Assembly: GCA_964504335.1 (NCBI GenBank) | Contig: CAZDET010000077.1 | Span: 1-20,293 of the forward strand | Source: CAZDET01 sp964504335 | Lineage (GTDB): Bacteria; Bacteroidota; Bacteroidia; Chitinophagales; Saprospiraceae | Direction of reading: 5' to 3' | DNA: 20,293 nucleotides | In this document: in pieces, positions 8,080 through 15,714 of the stretch | Layout of the letters: each line of letters begins with the position of its first letter | Position numbering within the stretch: position 1 is the first letter of the stretch | Notes under the pieces: model-generated | What the model was told of the DNA's origin: nothing | Database searches by the model: none | What the model saw: the letters and a program-made list of their open reading frames with translations, nothing else | Made by a program: the position numbers and the translations under genes

Positions 8080-8127
8080 GAACGGATGTTTCTTTCCCCG
8101 TTCGGCACCTGTTTTTTGTTTTTAATT
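8080..8127 (+). terminator. Possible intrinsic terminator of the USP operon
   Basis: Starting one base after the USP stop codon, GAACGG (8080-8085) can pair with CCGTTC (8098-8103) across a 12-nt loop. A T-rich run follows at 8111-8127. The stem is only 6 bp and 7 nt separate it from the T-run, so this is a modest candidate. Position and orientation are right for ending the five-gene operon. Confidence 0.35.
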
Positions 8128-8348
8128 TAACGCAAGGCATGAGCGCAAATGACTGAAAGCCAAAAGTTAATGGGCGAAAGTTTAAGCGTTTATGCGTTTA
8201 GTACAAGGCAGTTAGCAGCCTTTTTATTGACAAATGCTACTGCATTAAACGCTTAAACGCCGAAACGTAAGTCATACCTGATGTTACACAAGGAGAACAG
8301 CAAGAGGATAACGCCAGCCTTTCTCAGAAGTCTCCAAAGGACCAACTC
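8128..8348. other. Convergent intergenic region
   Basis: Apart from the inverted repeat at 8180-8266, the space between the two convergent operons shows nothing I can name. An ATG at 8281 opens a 23-codon frame running into the oxidoreductase stop region; it lacks any recognisable feature and is probably chance. Confidence 0.5.
8180..8266. repeat. Nested imperfect inverted repeat (MITE/REP-like or structured RNA)
   Basis: An 87-nt extended hairpin sits between two convergent operons. The outer pair is GTTT (8180-8183) with AAAC (8263-8266). The main stem is 8186-8200 against 8246-8260, with 14 of 15 positions paired; each arm holds two copies of GCGTTTA (or TAAACGC) spaced 8 nt apart. An inner stem pairs GCAGTTAGCA (8208-8217) with TGCTACTGC (8235-8243), with one bulged base. 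Because the arms repeat, a second register exists in which 8180-8192 pairs perfectly with 8246-8258 (13 bp). No coding potential or transposase is present. It may be a small non-autonomous element, a REP-like repeat or a bidirectional transcript end. Confidence 0.6.
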
Positions 8349-9857
8349 CTAAGCTGAGGCCAGCGACTCGGGGATGCTCGTCTGAAAAGCTTTCCCGTCC
8401 GCATGGCACGCCAGTTCCACTACCCATCTACCGGACTGGGCCGAGGGAGGGAGCCCACCGCCGGGAACGAGCCACTGCCCGCACAGATAGAAATTGTCCA
8501 GCCCTTTCAGACGGAGTGGTAGCTCTTTACCCACGTTTTTCGTAGAAGGTAAGAAGCCTTCAAAAGCCCCTTTCCAGACGCCGGTGTAGCGCACGTTCGT
8601 TAGGGGCGTAGCAATATCTACCACTTCGATTTGCGCGCTAAGACCCCGGTAGTGATAATCGAGCAGCTTGCGGACATCTTCCTCAATAGCGCGCTTTTCC
8701 GCTGCGTAGGCCGGGCCTTCCAGGTCTTTCCACAAGTTCCAGGGAGAGGAATAGCGAAGAGCAAGTACCGTTTTTCCCGGGGGGGCCATGGACGGATCGA
8801 AGCTGTAATTCATGAGGTTGAAGCCGTCTTCGAGTGACGTACTGCCGATCTTCGCCTTGCGATCCAGATGGGTAATCGAGCCGATGGGGGCATCGAGCAC
8901 CCCGTCAATGCCGAGCGACACTTGCACAATCGGCGTGAAGACCGGCCAATTTCGGTAGGCATCTTCGAAAACAGCCGTGCGATATCGGGCATCAATCATT
9001 TCAAATAGCGTCGTGTGCCCGTCGGCCGCACTGACGATAATGTCGCCGCTCACCCGTTCGCCTCCGACGAGTTGGAGGCCGACGGCTCGATCGTTTTCGA
9101 TCAGAATACGCGCTACCCGGCTATTGGTATGCAACCGACCGCCCAGCTGCCGGTACCGATCCACCATGCGCTGAATCAATGGCAAGGAACCGCCCTGAAT
9201 ATACGAGGCGTTGCCCTGATCAAACCAGGACAACATCATGAGAAAGGCGATTGCCGAGAAACCCTGCCCCCCGAACAATCCATCCAAGAAACTGCGCAAA
9301 CGCGTATTGGTGAGTCCCAAGGCATCAAAATACCGGGCACAGGTGGATCTGCCAAACCGCAGCAAGACCGGAAACGCCGGCAGAACATTCCAGATGCTTC
9401 GTGAATAATCGCGGAAGGTGCGCAGTGCAGGTGGGTGTTCAAATGCCTGGACGTGCCGCATCAATCGAATGTGACGGACCATTTGCCGAATCGCCGAGGT
9501 ATCTTCCGGCGCCAGCGATTCGAGATACGCTTGCCACCGGTCGAGGTTGGTGTAGATCCGGAAATGCTGTCCAGTCGGATCAACCAGCGTCACATGCACT
9601 TCCGGGTCATACAGCTCGGTCTGTTCGTTTAAGGCCCCCGTCTCCCTCCAGATTTGGTGGTAGGCACCAAATCTAGAACCGACCAGCCAGTGCAGGCAGT
9701 AATCGAAGCGATAGCCTTCGCGATCCCAGGCCGTACACTGGCCGCCGGCGCAGTGGTGCATTTCGTAAATCTCGGTATCGTAGCCGTTCATCTGACCGTA
9801 GATACCCGCCGTCAGGCCGGCAATTCCCCCACCGATGATTTTCATGGATTTGGGCAT
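8349..9857 (-). CDS. CrtI/carotene-isomerase-like FAD-dependent oxidoreductase
   Basis: This 502-residue flavoprotein belongs to the phytoene desaturase/carotenoid isomerase superfamily (COG1233). The N-terminal dinucleotide-binding fold is clear: GGGIAG (9-14), an acidic residue at the second strand (Glu32) and the AGGQC loop (37-41). The C-terminus carries the FAD-contacting segment FYLCGQWLVPGGGLPPSAQSGR-like. Members desaturate or isomerise carotenoids, saturate retinol-type polyenes, or act on other isoprenoid lipids; no neighbouring crtB or crtY supports a carotenoid pathway, so the substrate is open. It is the last gene of the minus-strand operon, starting 14 bp after the third USP. 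The ATG at 9857 is used; a second ATG four codons in is also possible. Confidence 0.85.
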   Translation of the reverse strand: MPKSMKIIGGGIAGLTAGIYGQMNGYDTEIYEMHHCAGGQCTAWDREGYRFDYCLHWLVGSRFGAYHQIWRETGALNEQTELYDPEVHVTLVDPTGQHFRIYTNLDRWQAYLESLAPEDTSAIRQMVRHIRLMRHVQAFEHPPALRTFRDYSRSIWNVLPAFPVLLRFGRSTCARYFDALGLTNTRLRSFLDGLFGGQGFSAIAFLMMLSWFDQGNASYIQGGSLPLIQRMVDRYRQLGGRLHTNSRVARILIENDRAVGLQLVGGERVSGDIIVSAADGHTTLFEMIDARYRTAVFEDAYRNWPVFTPIVQVSLGIDGVLDAPIGSITHLDRKAKIGSTSLEDGFNLMNYSFDPSMAPPGKTVLALRYSSPWNLWKDLEGPAYAAEKRAIEEDVRKLLDYHYRGLSAQIEVVDIATPLTNVRYTGVWKGAFEGFLPSTKNVGKELPLRLKGLDNFYLCGQWLVPGGGLPPSAQSGRWVVELACHADGKAFQTSIPESLASA

Positions 9858-9871
9858 GATCCCTGTGTTTC

Positions 9872-10807
9872 TTATCGAATAACGAGGACGGGCATCTCTT
9901 CCGTCATACTGATGACTTTCTCCGTGACGCTACCCAACAGGAAGCGATCGATGCCGGTGTGCCCTTTCGCGCCCATGATGATGAAGTCGGCAGCTTTTTT
10001 CAGGGCGTACTCCATGATCTGAACGCCTACCTTGGCGTGGGTTTGTTGTTCTGCTACGAAGTAAACATTGGACGTGTAATCGGGAAATTCTTCCTGCATG
10101 AATTTCTCGAATGCCTCGTAGCGATCTTCCCGTAGCATATCCGCCATTTGATCCTCCGTGCGTTGAATGCGATACCAGTTGATAGGAGGTACTTCAAATA
10201 TCGCAAGGCAAGTGATGGATGTCTCTTCGGGGCGCTGCTGCTGTAAGGCAATTGCTGTACGTAGGGCCCGTTTGGAATTATCGGAAAAATCGAAAGGAAC
10301 TAACAGGTGGTCGAGCCGCTGGATGGCTCGGTCGGGAATGATGAGCACATTGGCTTTTGACTGCCGAGCGAGGCGTCGACCGGAAATACCGTGCCGCTGA
10401 TGCTTGGTTGATTTACCAATGATATCCAAATCGACATCTATTTCATTCCCCGTTTCCAACATGGCGTGGAGGGCATTCCCTACCTCTACCTGTACATCCC
10501 AATTCGTGATCCGGGCCGAATCCGAAAATCGCTTTAGAAATAGATCGATCTCCTTTCTAATCTTAGCGATCCGCTCTTCCTGTTCCAGCAATCCGAGTTC
10601 ATAGGCATCGTACTGCGAAGCGTGAAAAGCTAATTCCGGAACAAAGTGCGCAAAGCGCAGCCTGGCAATCGGAATAATGTGACTGAGGTAGTTCACATAT
10701 TCTATAATCGACTGGTCGATTTCGTCCATCGCCAAGCCGACAAGCGCAGATCGCACCTGGAATGGCGCGATGTGGGTGGCCTTCTGAAGGCTGGTATCGG
10801 AGTCCAT
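9872..10807 (-). CDS. Universal stress protein, tandem UspA domains
   Basis: This third USP of the window has 311 residues and two domains, about 15-158 and 165-311. Here it is domain 2 that keeps the ATP signature G-2x-G-9x-G-S (Gly279, Gly282, Gly292, Ser293), within the strand MGAKGHTG and with VPFDFS at its start. Domain 1 (IIGKSTKHQRHGISGRR) is degenerate, the reverse of the two USPs in the plus-strand operon. I prefer the ATG at 10807; another ATG at 10876 would add 23 residues without USP similarity. It follows the CBS gene by 112 bp and precedes the CrtI-like gene by 14 bp, so it may also have its own promoter. Confidence 0.9.
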   Translation of the reverse strand: MDSDTSLQKATHIAPFQVRSALVGLAMDEIDQSIIEYVNYLSHIIPIARLRFAHFVPELAFHASQYDAYELGLLEQEERIAKIRKEIDLFLKRFSDSARITNWDVQVEVGNALHAMLETGNEIDVDLDIIGKSTKHQRHGISGRRLARQSKANVLIIPDRAIQRLDHLLVPFDFSDNSKRALRTAIALQQQRPEETSITCLAIFEVPPINWYRIQRTEDQMADMLREDRYEAFEKFMQEEFPDYTSNVYFVAEQQTHAKVGVQIMEYALKKAADFIIMGAKGHTGIDRFLLGSVTEKVISMTEEMPVLVIR

Positions 10808-10919
10808 AATGGTTTTAATTTTGGCTGTGGTTAAATTCGTACTGTAGCATATGGCTTGAGAGCCGTAAAAGTCCATTCAAAACCATCTACATTGCACCGC
10901 ATTACTGAACTACGTATGC

Positions 10920-11351
10920 CTACAGCTCACCAAGGTGATCCTTATAGGCATAATCCAGAAGATCGTGCGAAGTAATGATTCCAACGAGCATTCCATCATC
11001 TATAATCGGAAGGGCATGCAATTGATTGGAGAGGAATATATCCGCTGCCAGACCAATCGTATCATCCGGCTCGATCGTCAGTACCGAAGTAGACATTAAA
11101 TCCTTAACGGTCAGGTCTTCTAATGCCATCGCCTCCGGGCTCGCAGGCGTAGACGCAAAATGCAACGTAAATGCTTTGATGATGTCGGTCGAGCTGATAA
11201 TACCTTCCAACTTACCCGTCGTTGAAACCACCGGCAAGTGATGAATTTGGTACCGTTCGAACAGGTCGAGGGCATCAGAGACGAATTGCGTCGGCTGGAT
11301 AGTCGCCACCTTCGTCTTCATAATTACCCGTACACTGGCTTCTGATGTCAT
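10920..11351 (-). CDS. CBS-domain pair protein
   Basis: This 143-residue stand-alone Bateman module is made of two CBS domains. CBS1 spans about residues 8-62 (VIMKTKVATI, HHLPVVS, LEGIISSTDI) and CBS2 about 82-138 (KDLMSTSVLTI, HALPIIDD, LVGIITSHDL). Both keep the GIxxxxDI/DL-type ending of the domain. Such pairs bind AMP, ATP or related adenosyl ligands and regulate partner enzymes or channels (family knowledge). No catalytic or DNA-binding domain is attached. It lies 83 bp after the P-type ATPase and before a USP, so it could gate the ATPase or read the same energy signal as the USPs (inference). Its size matches the mycobacterial hypoxic response protein Hrp1 as I recall it. Confidence 0.92.
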   Translation of the reverse strand: MTSEASVRVIMKTKVATIQPTQFVSDALDLFERYQIHHLPVVSTTGKLEGIISSTDIIKAFTLHFASTPASPEAMALEDLTVKDLMSTSVLTIEPDDTIGLAADIFLSNQLHALPIIDDGMLVGIITSHDLLDYAYKDHLGEL

Positions 11352-11434
11352 GTCAATAAGTATTTTCTTCTATCGAATTTCGGCAATCAGCCTCGACGGG
11401 TCGATGAGATTTGTCATGCGCTTTGGTGATATTT

Positions 11435-14095
11435 CTACATGTCGTTGGAATTACTATTGATCAAGATTTGAATCAATTTTACTACCCGGATGACGATTGT
11501 TGGAATCAGGCTAAATCCAAATGCAATTCCAAGCGCCTGTAGCGTCATATCCTGCAAGTGCAGTACTTCTGCAACCGGTTGGATTTCGTACGCGAGATAG
11601 GTAAGTAACAGGCAAAACGCTATGGCCATCCAAACGTAGCGGTTGCGGGTAATTTCGTTGTTGAAGAAGGACGCCTTGCCAGAAGGCAAACTGAATACAT
11701 GCCAGAGCTGCATGAGAATCAGGGTCAGGAAAATTAAATTATTGGTCGCCTGTGCCTGAAAAGCAAGTTCGTTGAGGGCATAGTAATACAGCGCGAGTAA
11801 AGACGTTGTCATCACCATAGCGTAAAAGACGATCGATATCCAGGACGCCCGGGTAATGACCGGCTCCTTCGGCGAGCGGGGCGGGCGACGCATAATGTGG
11901 GGGTCTTCCTGCGTGAACCCAAGGGCCAACGCCGGAAAAACATCCGTTACCATATTCAAAAAGAGAATCTGAAGCGGTAGTAGGGGCGTCCCCAGACCAA
12001 GAAAGAACGCCGTGCTTACCACAATCAACTCGCTGAGGTTACACGACAGCAGGTAGGTAACGAAGTACCGAATGTTGTGCATGATTCCGCGCCCCTGGCG
12101 GACGGCCCGTACAATGGAGGCAAAGGAATCGTCCTCCAGCACCAAATCGGCCGCCTCTTTGGCCGCTTCGGTACCCCGGCGGCCCATGGCTATACCAATA
12201 TCCGACTTTTTAAGGGCAGGAGCGTCGTTGACGCCATCACCGGTCATCCCGACAACGAGCCCTTCTTGCTGTAAACGCTCCACGAGTACCATCTTCTGTT
12301 GGGGTTCTACGCGGGCGTAGACGGGAAATATCCGGTTGGCATTGTTCTCCTGCTTGAGGTCTTCGCCGGTGCATACTGGTTCTTCCTCGCGATCGATTAG
12401 GTGGGTGGCCAGTGCAATCGAACGCGCCGTTTCGGGGTGATCGCCCGTAGCCATAATCACCCGGATGCCGGCGGCCCTGCATTGTTCCAGCGCATCGCGT
12501 ACGTCGGGGCGCGGCGGATCCCAGAACCCCGCAATACCAATGAAGGTTAGCTCGCCGGTGGCATCCTGTAAACTATCGGCAGCGTCGGAAAACGCAAAAG
12601 CCAACGGGCGTAATCCAACCTTGGCAATTTGCCCTTCCTTCACCTGCCAAAACGCCCGATCGAGCGGGGCCGTCTGACCACTCTGCTGAATAACGGATGT
12701 GCAGCGATCCAACACCTGATCGAGCGCACCTTTTACAAACAAGACCTTCCCGCCATCCGGATGCTGGTGCAAGGTGGCCATCATTCGGGTTTCGCTGTCG
12801 AATGGCTGCTCGGCCAGCCGGGAAAAATCCGTCGACCATTGCTCCCAGTCCGGTCGATATTGTGCAACCAGACGCAGCAAGGCCACTTCCAGGGGATCGC
12901 CAATGGCCGAATCCGGCCCTTCGAGGCGGGCATTGTTGCACAGGGCCGCTACCCGGAGAAAGTAATCGGTAGCTGCTCCCGCTGCGAGTTCTACCTGCTG
13001 GCCGTTGAGCTGGTATACCGCATGCGGAAGGATTACCTGACGCACGCTGAGCCTGTTTTCGGTTAGCGTACCGGTTTTGTCCGTCAAGATTACCTGAGTG
13101 CCCCCGAGCGTTTCCACGGCACTGAGCCGCTTGACGATTACCCGGTGCCGGGCCAATCGGAGCATCCCCCGTGCGAGGGCAATGGTGGCGATAATGGGGA
13201 GGCCTTCCGGAATTGCCGCTACGGCGAGGGCAGTCGTAATCTTGACGAGTTCGTATATGGCTACCCCATTGAGCCAGCCAACCACGAAGGTCAGAATCGC
13301 CAACAGGATGGTCAGCCAGATGAGCTTTTGACTCAACTGCGTTAGCTTTTTTTCGAGTGGGGTTTGCTCTTTTTGGGCGCTATGAGTCAGCTTGGCGATT
13401 TTACCGATTTCGGTTTGCAGCCCCGTGGCATTGATGAGTGCCAACCCCACGCCGCGAGTCACGACCGTACCCCGATACACCATGTTGATGCGATCCGCCA
13501 GTGGCCGGTCGGATTCCAGGGCCTCTTCCTGCTTAGCTACCGGCAGGCTTTCTCCGGTGAGCGCGGCTTCCTTAATTTCCAGATTGGTAGCTGTTACCAG
13601 CCGGGCATCGGCAGCAACCACGTCGCCGGCCTCCAGCGACAATAGATCCCCGGGCACTAGTTCGGCTGCATCCAATTCGCACAATTGCCCTCCACGAACC
13701 ACGCGGGCCAGCGGATGGGTGAGTTGCTGTAAAGCCTGCATCGATCGGTTCGCTTGCCACTCCATCCAAAAACCGATGATGGTATTGATTGCAATTACCA
13801 TCAGAATGGCAATGCCCTCCAAGGATTCATCGTAGAGGAATGCTAACCCGGCGGCGACCGCCAGCACGTAGACCATTAAATTCTGAAACTGGCGCAACAA
13901 CACCCAGTACCAGGGCTCGGGCGGACTGAGAACGACTTCATTGCGGCCGAACTGCTGCAACCGAGTCGCTGCCTCCTCCGAAGATAGCCCCTGCTGTGGA
14001 TCGCTCGCTAACTGACGACTCGTTTCCGCGGGCGAGAGCTTGTATATAGCCCGCTGATTGAGTTCCTGGAGTGGCAAGGCCGTAGGAGTATTCAT
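11435..14095 (-). CDS. P2A-type cation (probably Ca2+) transporting ATPase
   Basis: This complete 886-residue P-type ATPase has the actuator motif TGES (180-183), the phosphorylation site DKTGTLTEN with Asp339, and the hinge TGDGVND (618-624). An N-terminal cation-ATPase domain comes first and a C-terminal bundle of membrane helices ends it. Helix M4 has AIPEGLP (Glu297), M5 has NLSE (Asn686, Glu689) and M6 has NMVTD (Asn714, Thr717, Asp718). These correspond to the Ca2+ ligands of SERCA/PMR1 pumps, so Ca2+ (possibly Mn2+) efflux driven by ATP across the inner membrane is the best call. I chose the ATG at 14095 over one 10 codons upstream. It follows the VIT-like gene by 81 bp and precedes the CBS-pair gene. 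Confidence 0.92.
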   Translation of the reverse strand: MNTPTALPLQELNQRAIYKLSPAETSRQLASDPQQGLSSEEAATRLQQFGRNEVVLSPPEPWYWVLLRQFQNLMVYVLAVAAGLAFLYDESLEGIAILMVIAINTIIGFWMEWQANRSMQALQQLTHPLARVVRGGQLCELDAAELVPGDLLSLEAGDVVAADARLVTATNLEIKEAALTGESLPVAKQEEALESDRPLADRINMVYRGTVVTRGVGLALINATGLQTEIGKIAKLTHSAQKEQTPLEKKLTQLSQKLIWLTILLAILTFVVGWLNGVAIYELVKITTALAVAAIPEGLPIIATIALARGMLRLARHRVIVKRLSAVETLGGTQVILTDKTGTLTENRLSVRQVILPHAVYQLNGQQVELAAGAATDYFLRVAALCNNARLEGPDSAIGDPLEVALLRLVAQYRPDWEQWSTDFSRLAEQPFDSETRMMATLHQHPDGGKVLFVKGALDQVLDRCTSVIQQSGQTAPLDRAFWQVKEGQIAKVGLRPLAFAFSDAADSLQDATGELTFIGIAGFWDPPRPDVRDALEQCRAAGIRVIMATGDHPETARSIALATHLIDREEEPVCTGEDLKQENNANRIFPVYARVEPQQKMVLVERLQQEGLVVGMTGDGVNDAPALKKSDIGIAMGRRGTEAAKEAADLVLEDDSFASIVRAVRQGRGIMHNIRYFVTYLLSCNLSELIVVSTAFFLGLGTPLLPLQILFLNMVTDVFPALALGFTQEDPHIMRRPPRSPKEPVITRASWISIVFYAMVMTTSLLALYYYALNELAFQAQATNNLIFLTLILMQLWHVFSLPSGKASFFNNEITRNRYVWMAIAFCLLLTYLAYEIQPVAEVLHLQDMTLQALGIAFGFSLIPTIVIRVVKLIQILINSNSNDM

Positions 14096-14176
14096 TTGAA
14101 AAAGTGATTCTCCACAAAAGTGCAACCTTCCAGATTGCTAATCGAGAGTAAATACTTTGCTCGCCGCTGATTTTCG

Positions 14177-14689
14177 TCAACTTGGAATAATCGTCGCCAG
14201 CCAATCTCCTACGAAGTAAGCGATAGCGGCTGCTACTGCACCGAGTAAAACGGTTTCCGTGATACTGCGCAAAAGGCTGGTCCGATTCACATAGCCCTTC
14301 AGCCAGCCGATCCCCGCAAAGGTGAGCCCGGTCACGAGGCTTGCCAACACAAACGTGTCGCCGGGTATGGGGATCCAAAAATCCCATAGGTAAACCAACA
14401 GTGGTAACAGCCCCGCCACAAAAAACGATAGGAAGGTAGCTACTCCAATGTAAATCGGCTGCCGGGGTCCCGGCATCGCTCCCACGGATTTGGCGGACAG
14501 ATAGGCTCCTACCGACATCGAGAATCCATCTGCCAGTAAGTTGGCGAACCCCAACACAAGAATAATTCCTACGTCAAATTCGGCTCCCACGGCCCCCGCT
14601 ACCACGGCAAACGTAGTTATACTGCCATCAATACCACCGTACACAAATTCGTGTAAGAAATGTCGCATCGCAGGAATCTTAGGAGCCAT
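14177..14689 (-). CDS. Short VIT1/CCC1-family metal transporter
   Basis: This 170-residue integral membrane protein has about five hydrophobic segments. It carries the family signatures GGIDGSITTFAVVAG in the first helix (Asp21) and NLLADGFSMSVGAYLSAKS in the second (Asp54, Met58). VIT1/CCC1 proteins move Fe2+ or Mn2+ out of the cytosol. Plant and yeast-type members carry a glutamate-rich cytosolic metal-binding loop between helices 2 and 3; here that loop is only about ten residues (VGAMPGPRQP) and has no such glutamates. The usual GEYLS of helix 2 reads GAYLS. It may be a minimal form with altered gating or specificity. It is the first gene of the minus-strand operon, divergent from the CPBP protease. 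Confidence 0.82.
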   Translation of the reverse strand: MAPKIPAMRHFLHEFVYGGIDGSITTFAVVAGAVGAEFDVGIILVLGFANLLADGFSMSVGAYLSAKSVGAMPGPRQPIYIGVATFLSFFVAGLLPLLVYLWDFWIPIPGDTFVLASLVTGLTFAGIGWLKGYVNRTSLLRSITETVLLGAVAAAIAYFVGDWLATIIPS

Positions 14690-14806
14690 AAAAAACGATC
14701 ATTTGTCTTTGAAATTAGGCCCCTCATCGATTTCGAAATGATGAAGTTCAGACCCTTTTATACATATTATCGAGGATTTCCTGCCAAAAATAAGAATCTT
14801 CGATCC
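14690..14806. promoter_or_regulatory. Divergent promoter region with a candidate operator palindrome (14725-14743)
   Basis: This region separates the starts of the VIT-led operon and the CPBP-led operon. A 10-bp perfect palindrome ATTTCGAAAT (14730-14739) is flanked by CATC (14725-14728) and GATG (14740-14743), giving two 9-nt arms with one extra base. On the minus strand TAATTTCA, 17 bp downstream of a TTTC that lies in the palindrome, weakly matches a Bacteroidota -7/-33 pair, so a protein bound there could block the VIT promoter. In-frame ATGs at 14738 and 14741 could instead start the CPBP protein earlier and place part of this region inside it. Confidence 0.35.
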
Positions 14807-15622
14807 ATGCGACTGCGGTACCTCTGGCCATTCTTGTTACTTACTTTCGGCATTTCCTGGGGCATTCCAGGCGCGTTGCTGCTAGTTGCTCCTCCCGGAG
14901 ATATCGACCTTCGTCCCTATTCGCCTCTGTCCTATATCGTGGTCTGGGCCCCTAGTTTGGCGGCGCTTTTCCTGGTTGGCTGGTTTGGCGGTCGGCGCGT
15001 CTTACGGGCGTTTCTTCGACGATTAGGCCGATTCTCCGGACATTGGAAATACTACGTAGCCGTCCTAATTGGATTTCCCGCCCTGAAGTGGCTCGCCGCC
15101 TGGCTCAGCGAACTAACCGGATTGCCCGGACTGGAGGCGTCTGCGTCTACCGTTTCAACCCCCGAATTCCTTGGTGCCGCGCTACTAGTGGCCACCATGG
15201 GCCCGTTGGAAGAGTTCGGCTGGCGCGGCTATGCCCTTCCGCTATTGCAGCGCTCCTTTTCCGGGCTGCAAGCGGCTGTTATTCTCGGGCTCATCTGGAT
15301 GACCTGGCACCTCCCGGGTTTCTTTCTCGAAACCGTCATGACCGATGCTCTTCAGCTTCCGGTCTTGTGGGCCTTGCCACCGTTTTTTCTCGACGGAATC
15401 GCCTTTACCATTATTCTGACAGTTTTGTACAATGTCAGCCGAGGAAGCGTCCCGCTCATGGTGGTCGCGCACTGGCTCCACAACCTCCCCTACCCCTTCG
15501 AAGCCGATCCCGGCATCTCTCCGATGAACAGCGTACTGATGGTGCTGCTAGCCTTGTTTCTCATGACCCGATACGGGCGCAGCTATCTGGGTTTTCGCAA
15601 CTTGCAAACGGACCTTTTTTGA
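14807..15622 (+). CDS. CPBP-family intramembrane metalloprotease (first copy)
   Basis: This 271-residue multi-pass membrane protein belongs to the CAAX-protease/bacteriocin-processing (CPBP, Abi) family. All three motifs are present: EEFGWRG with Glu135, Glu136 and Arg140; WHLPGF with His168; and HWLHN with His222 and Asn226. They form the glutamate-histidine catalytic site inside the membrane. Members include prenyl-protein endopeptidase Rce1 and bacterial proteins linked to peptide maturation or self-immunity. The substrate here is unknown. I start at the ATG at 14807, where the first membrane helix begins; upstream in-frame ATGs at 14738 and 14741 would add a basic N-terminus. It is the first gene of the membrane cluster, 92 bp before the AhpD-like gene. 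Confidence 0.88.
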   Translation: MRLRYLWPFLLLTFGISWGIPGALLLVAPPGDIDLRPYSPLSYIVVWAPSLAALFLVGWFGGRRVLRAFLRRLGRFSGHWKYYVAVLIGFPALKWLAAWLSELTGLPGLEASASTVSTPEFLGAALLVATMGPLEEFGWRGYALPLLQRSFSGLQAAVILGLIWMTWHLPGFFLETVMTDALQLPVLWALPPFFLDGIAFTIILTVLYNVSRGSVPLMVVAHWLHNLPYPFEADPGISPMNSVLMVLLALFLMTRYGRSYLGFRNLQTDLF

Positions 15623-15714
15623 CAAAAATCACCGCACCCTCCTGTTTGTCCTCATCGAGAATGGCGGTATTTCAACCTACCTTGCGATAGCATTATGTAA
15701 CAAACGCCAGTGCA

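Noticed and set aside
8281..8352. 23-codon open frame starting with ATG in the convergent gap
   Set aside because: It has no signal, motif or spacing that supports expression, and its end overlaps the stop region of the oxidoreductase gene on the other strand.
11457..11476. TTGAT followed by ATCAA, resembling an Fnr/Crp half-site pair
   Set aside because: It lies inside the 3' end of the P-type ATPase coding region, the spacing is too wide for an Fnr box, and no start follows it in a useful place.
12629..13066. Long antisense open frame of about 145 codons within the P-type ATPase
   Set aside because: The opposite strand carries the conserved nucleotide-binding domain of the ATPase, and the antisense product has no recognisable feature.
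15695..15700. ATGTAA start-stop just upstream of the AhpD-like GTG start
   Set aside because: A minimal start-stop can regulate translation, but it is a single six-base match and is probably chance.
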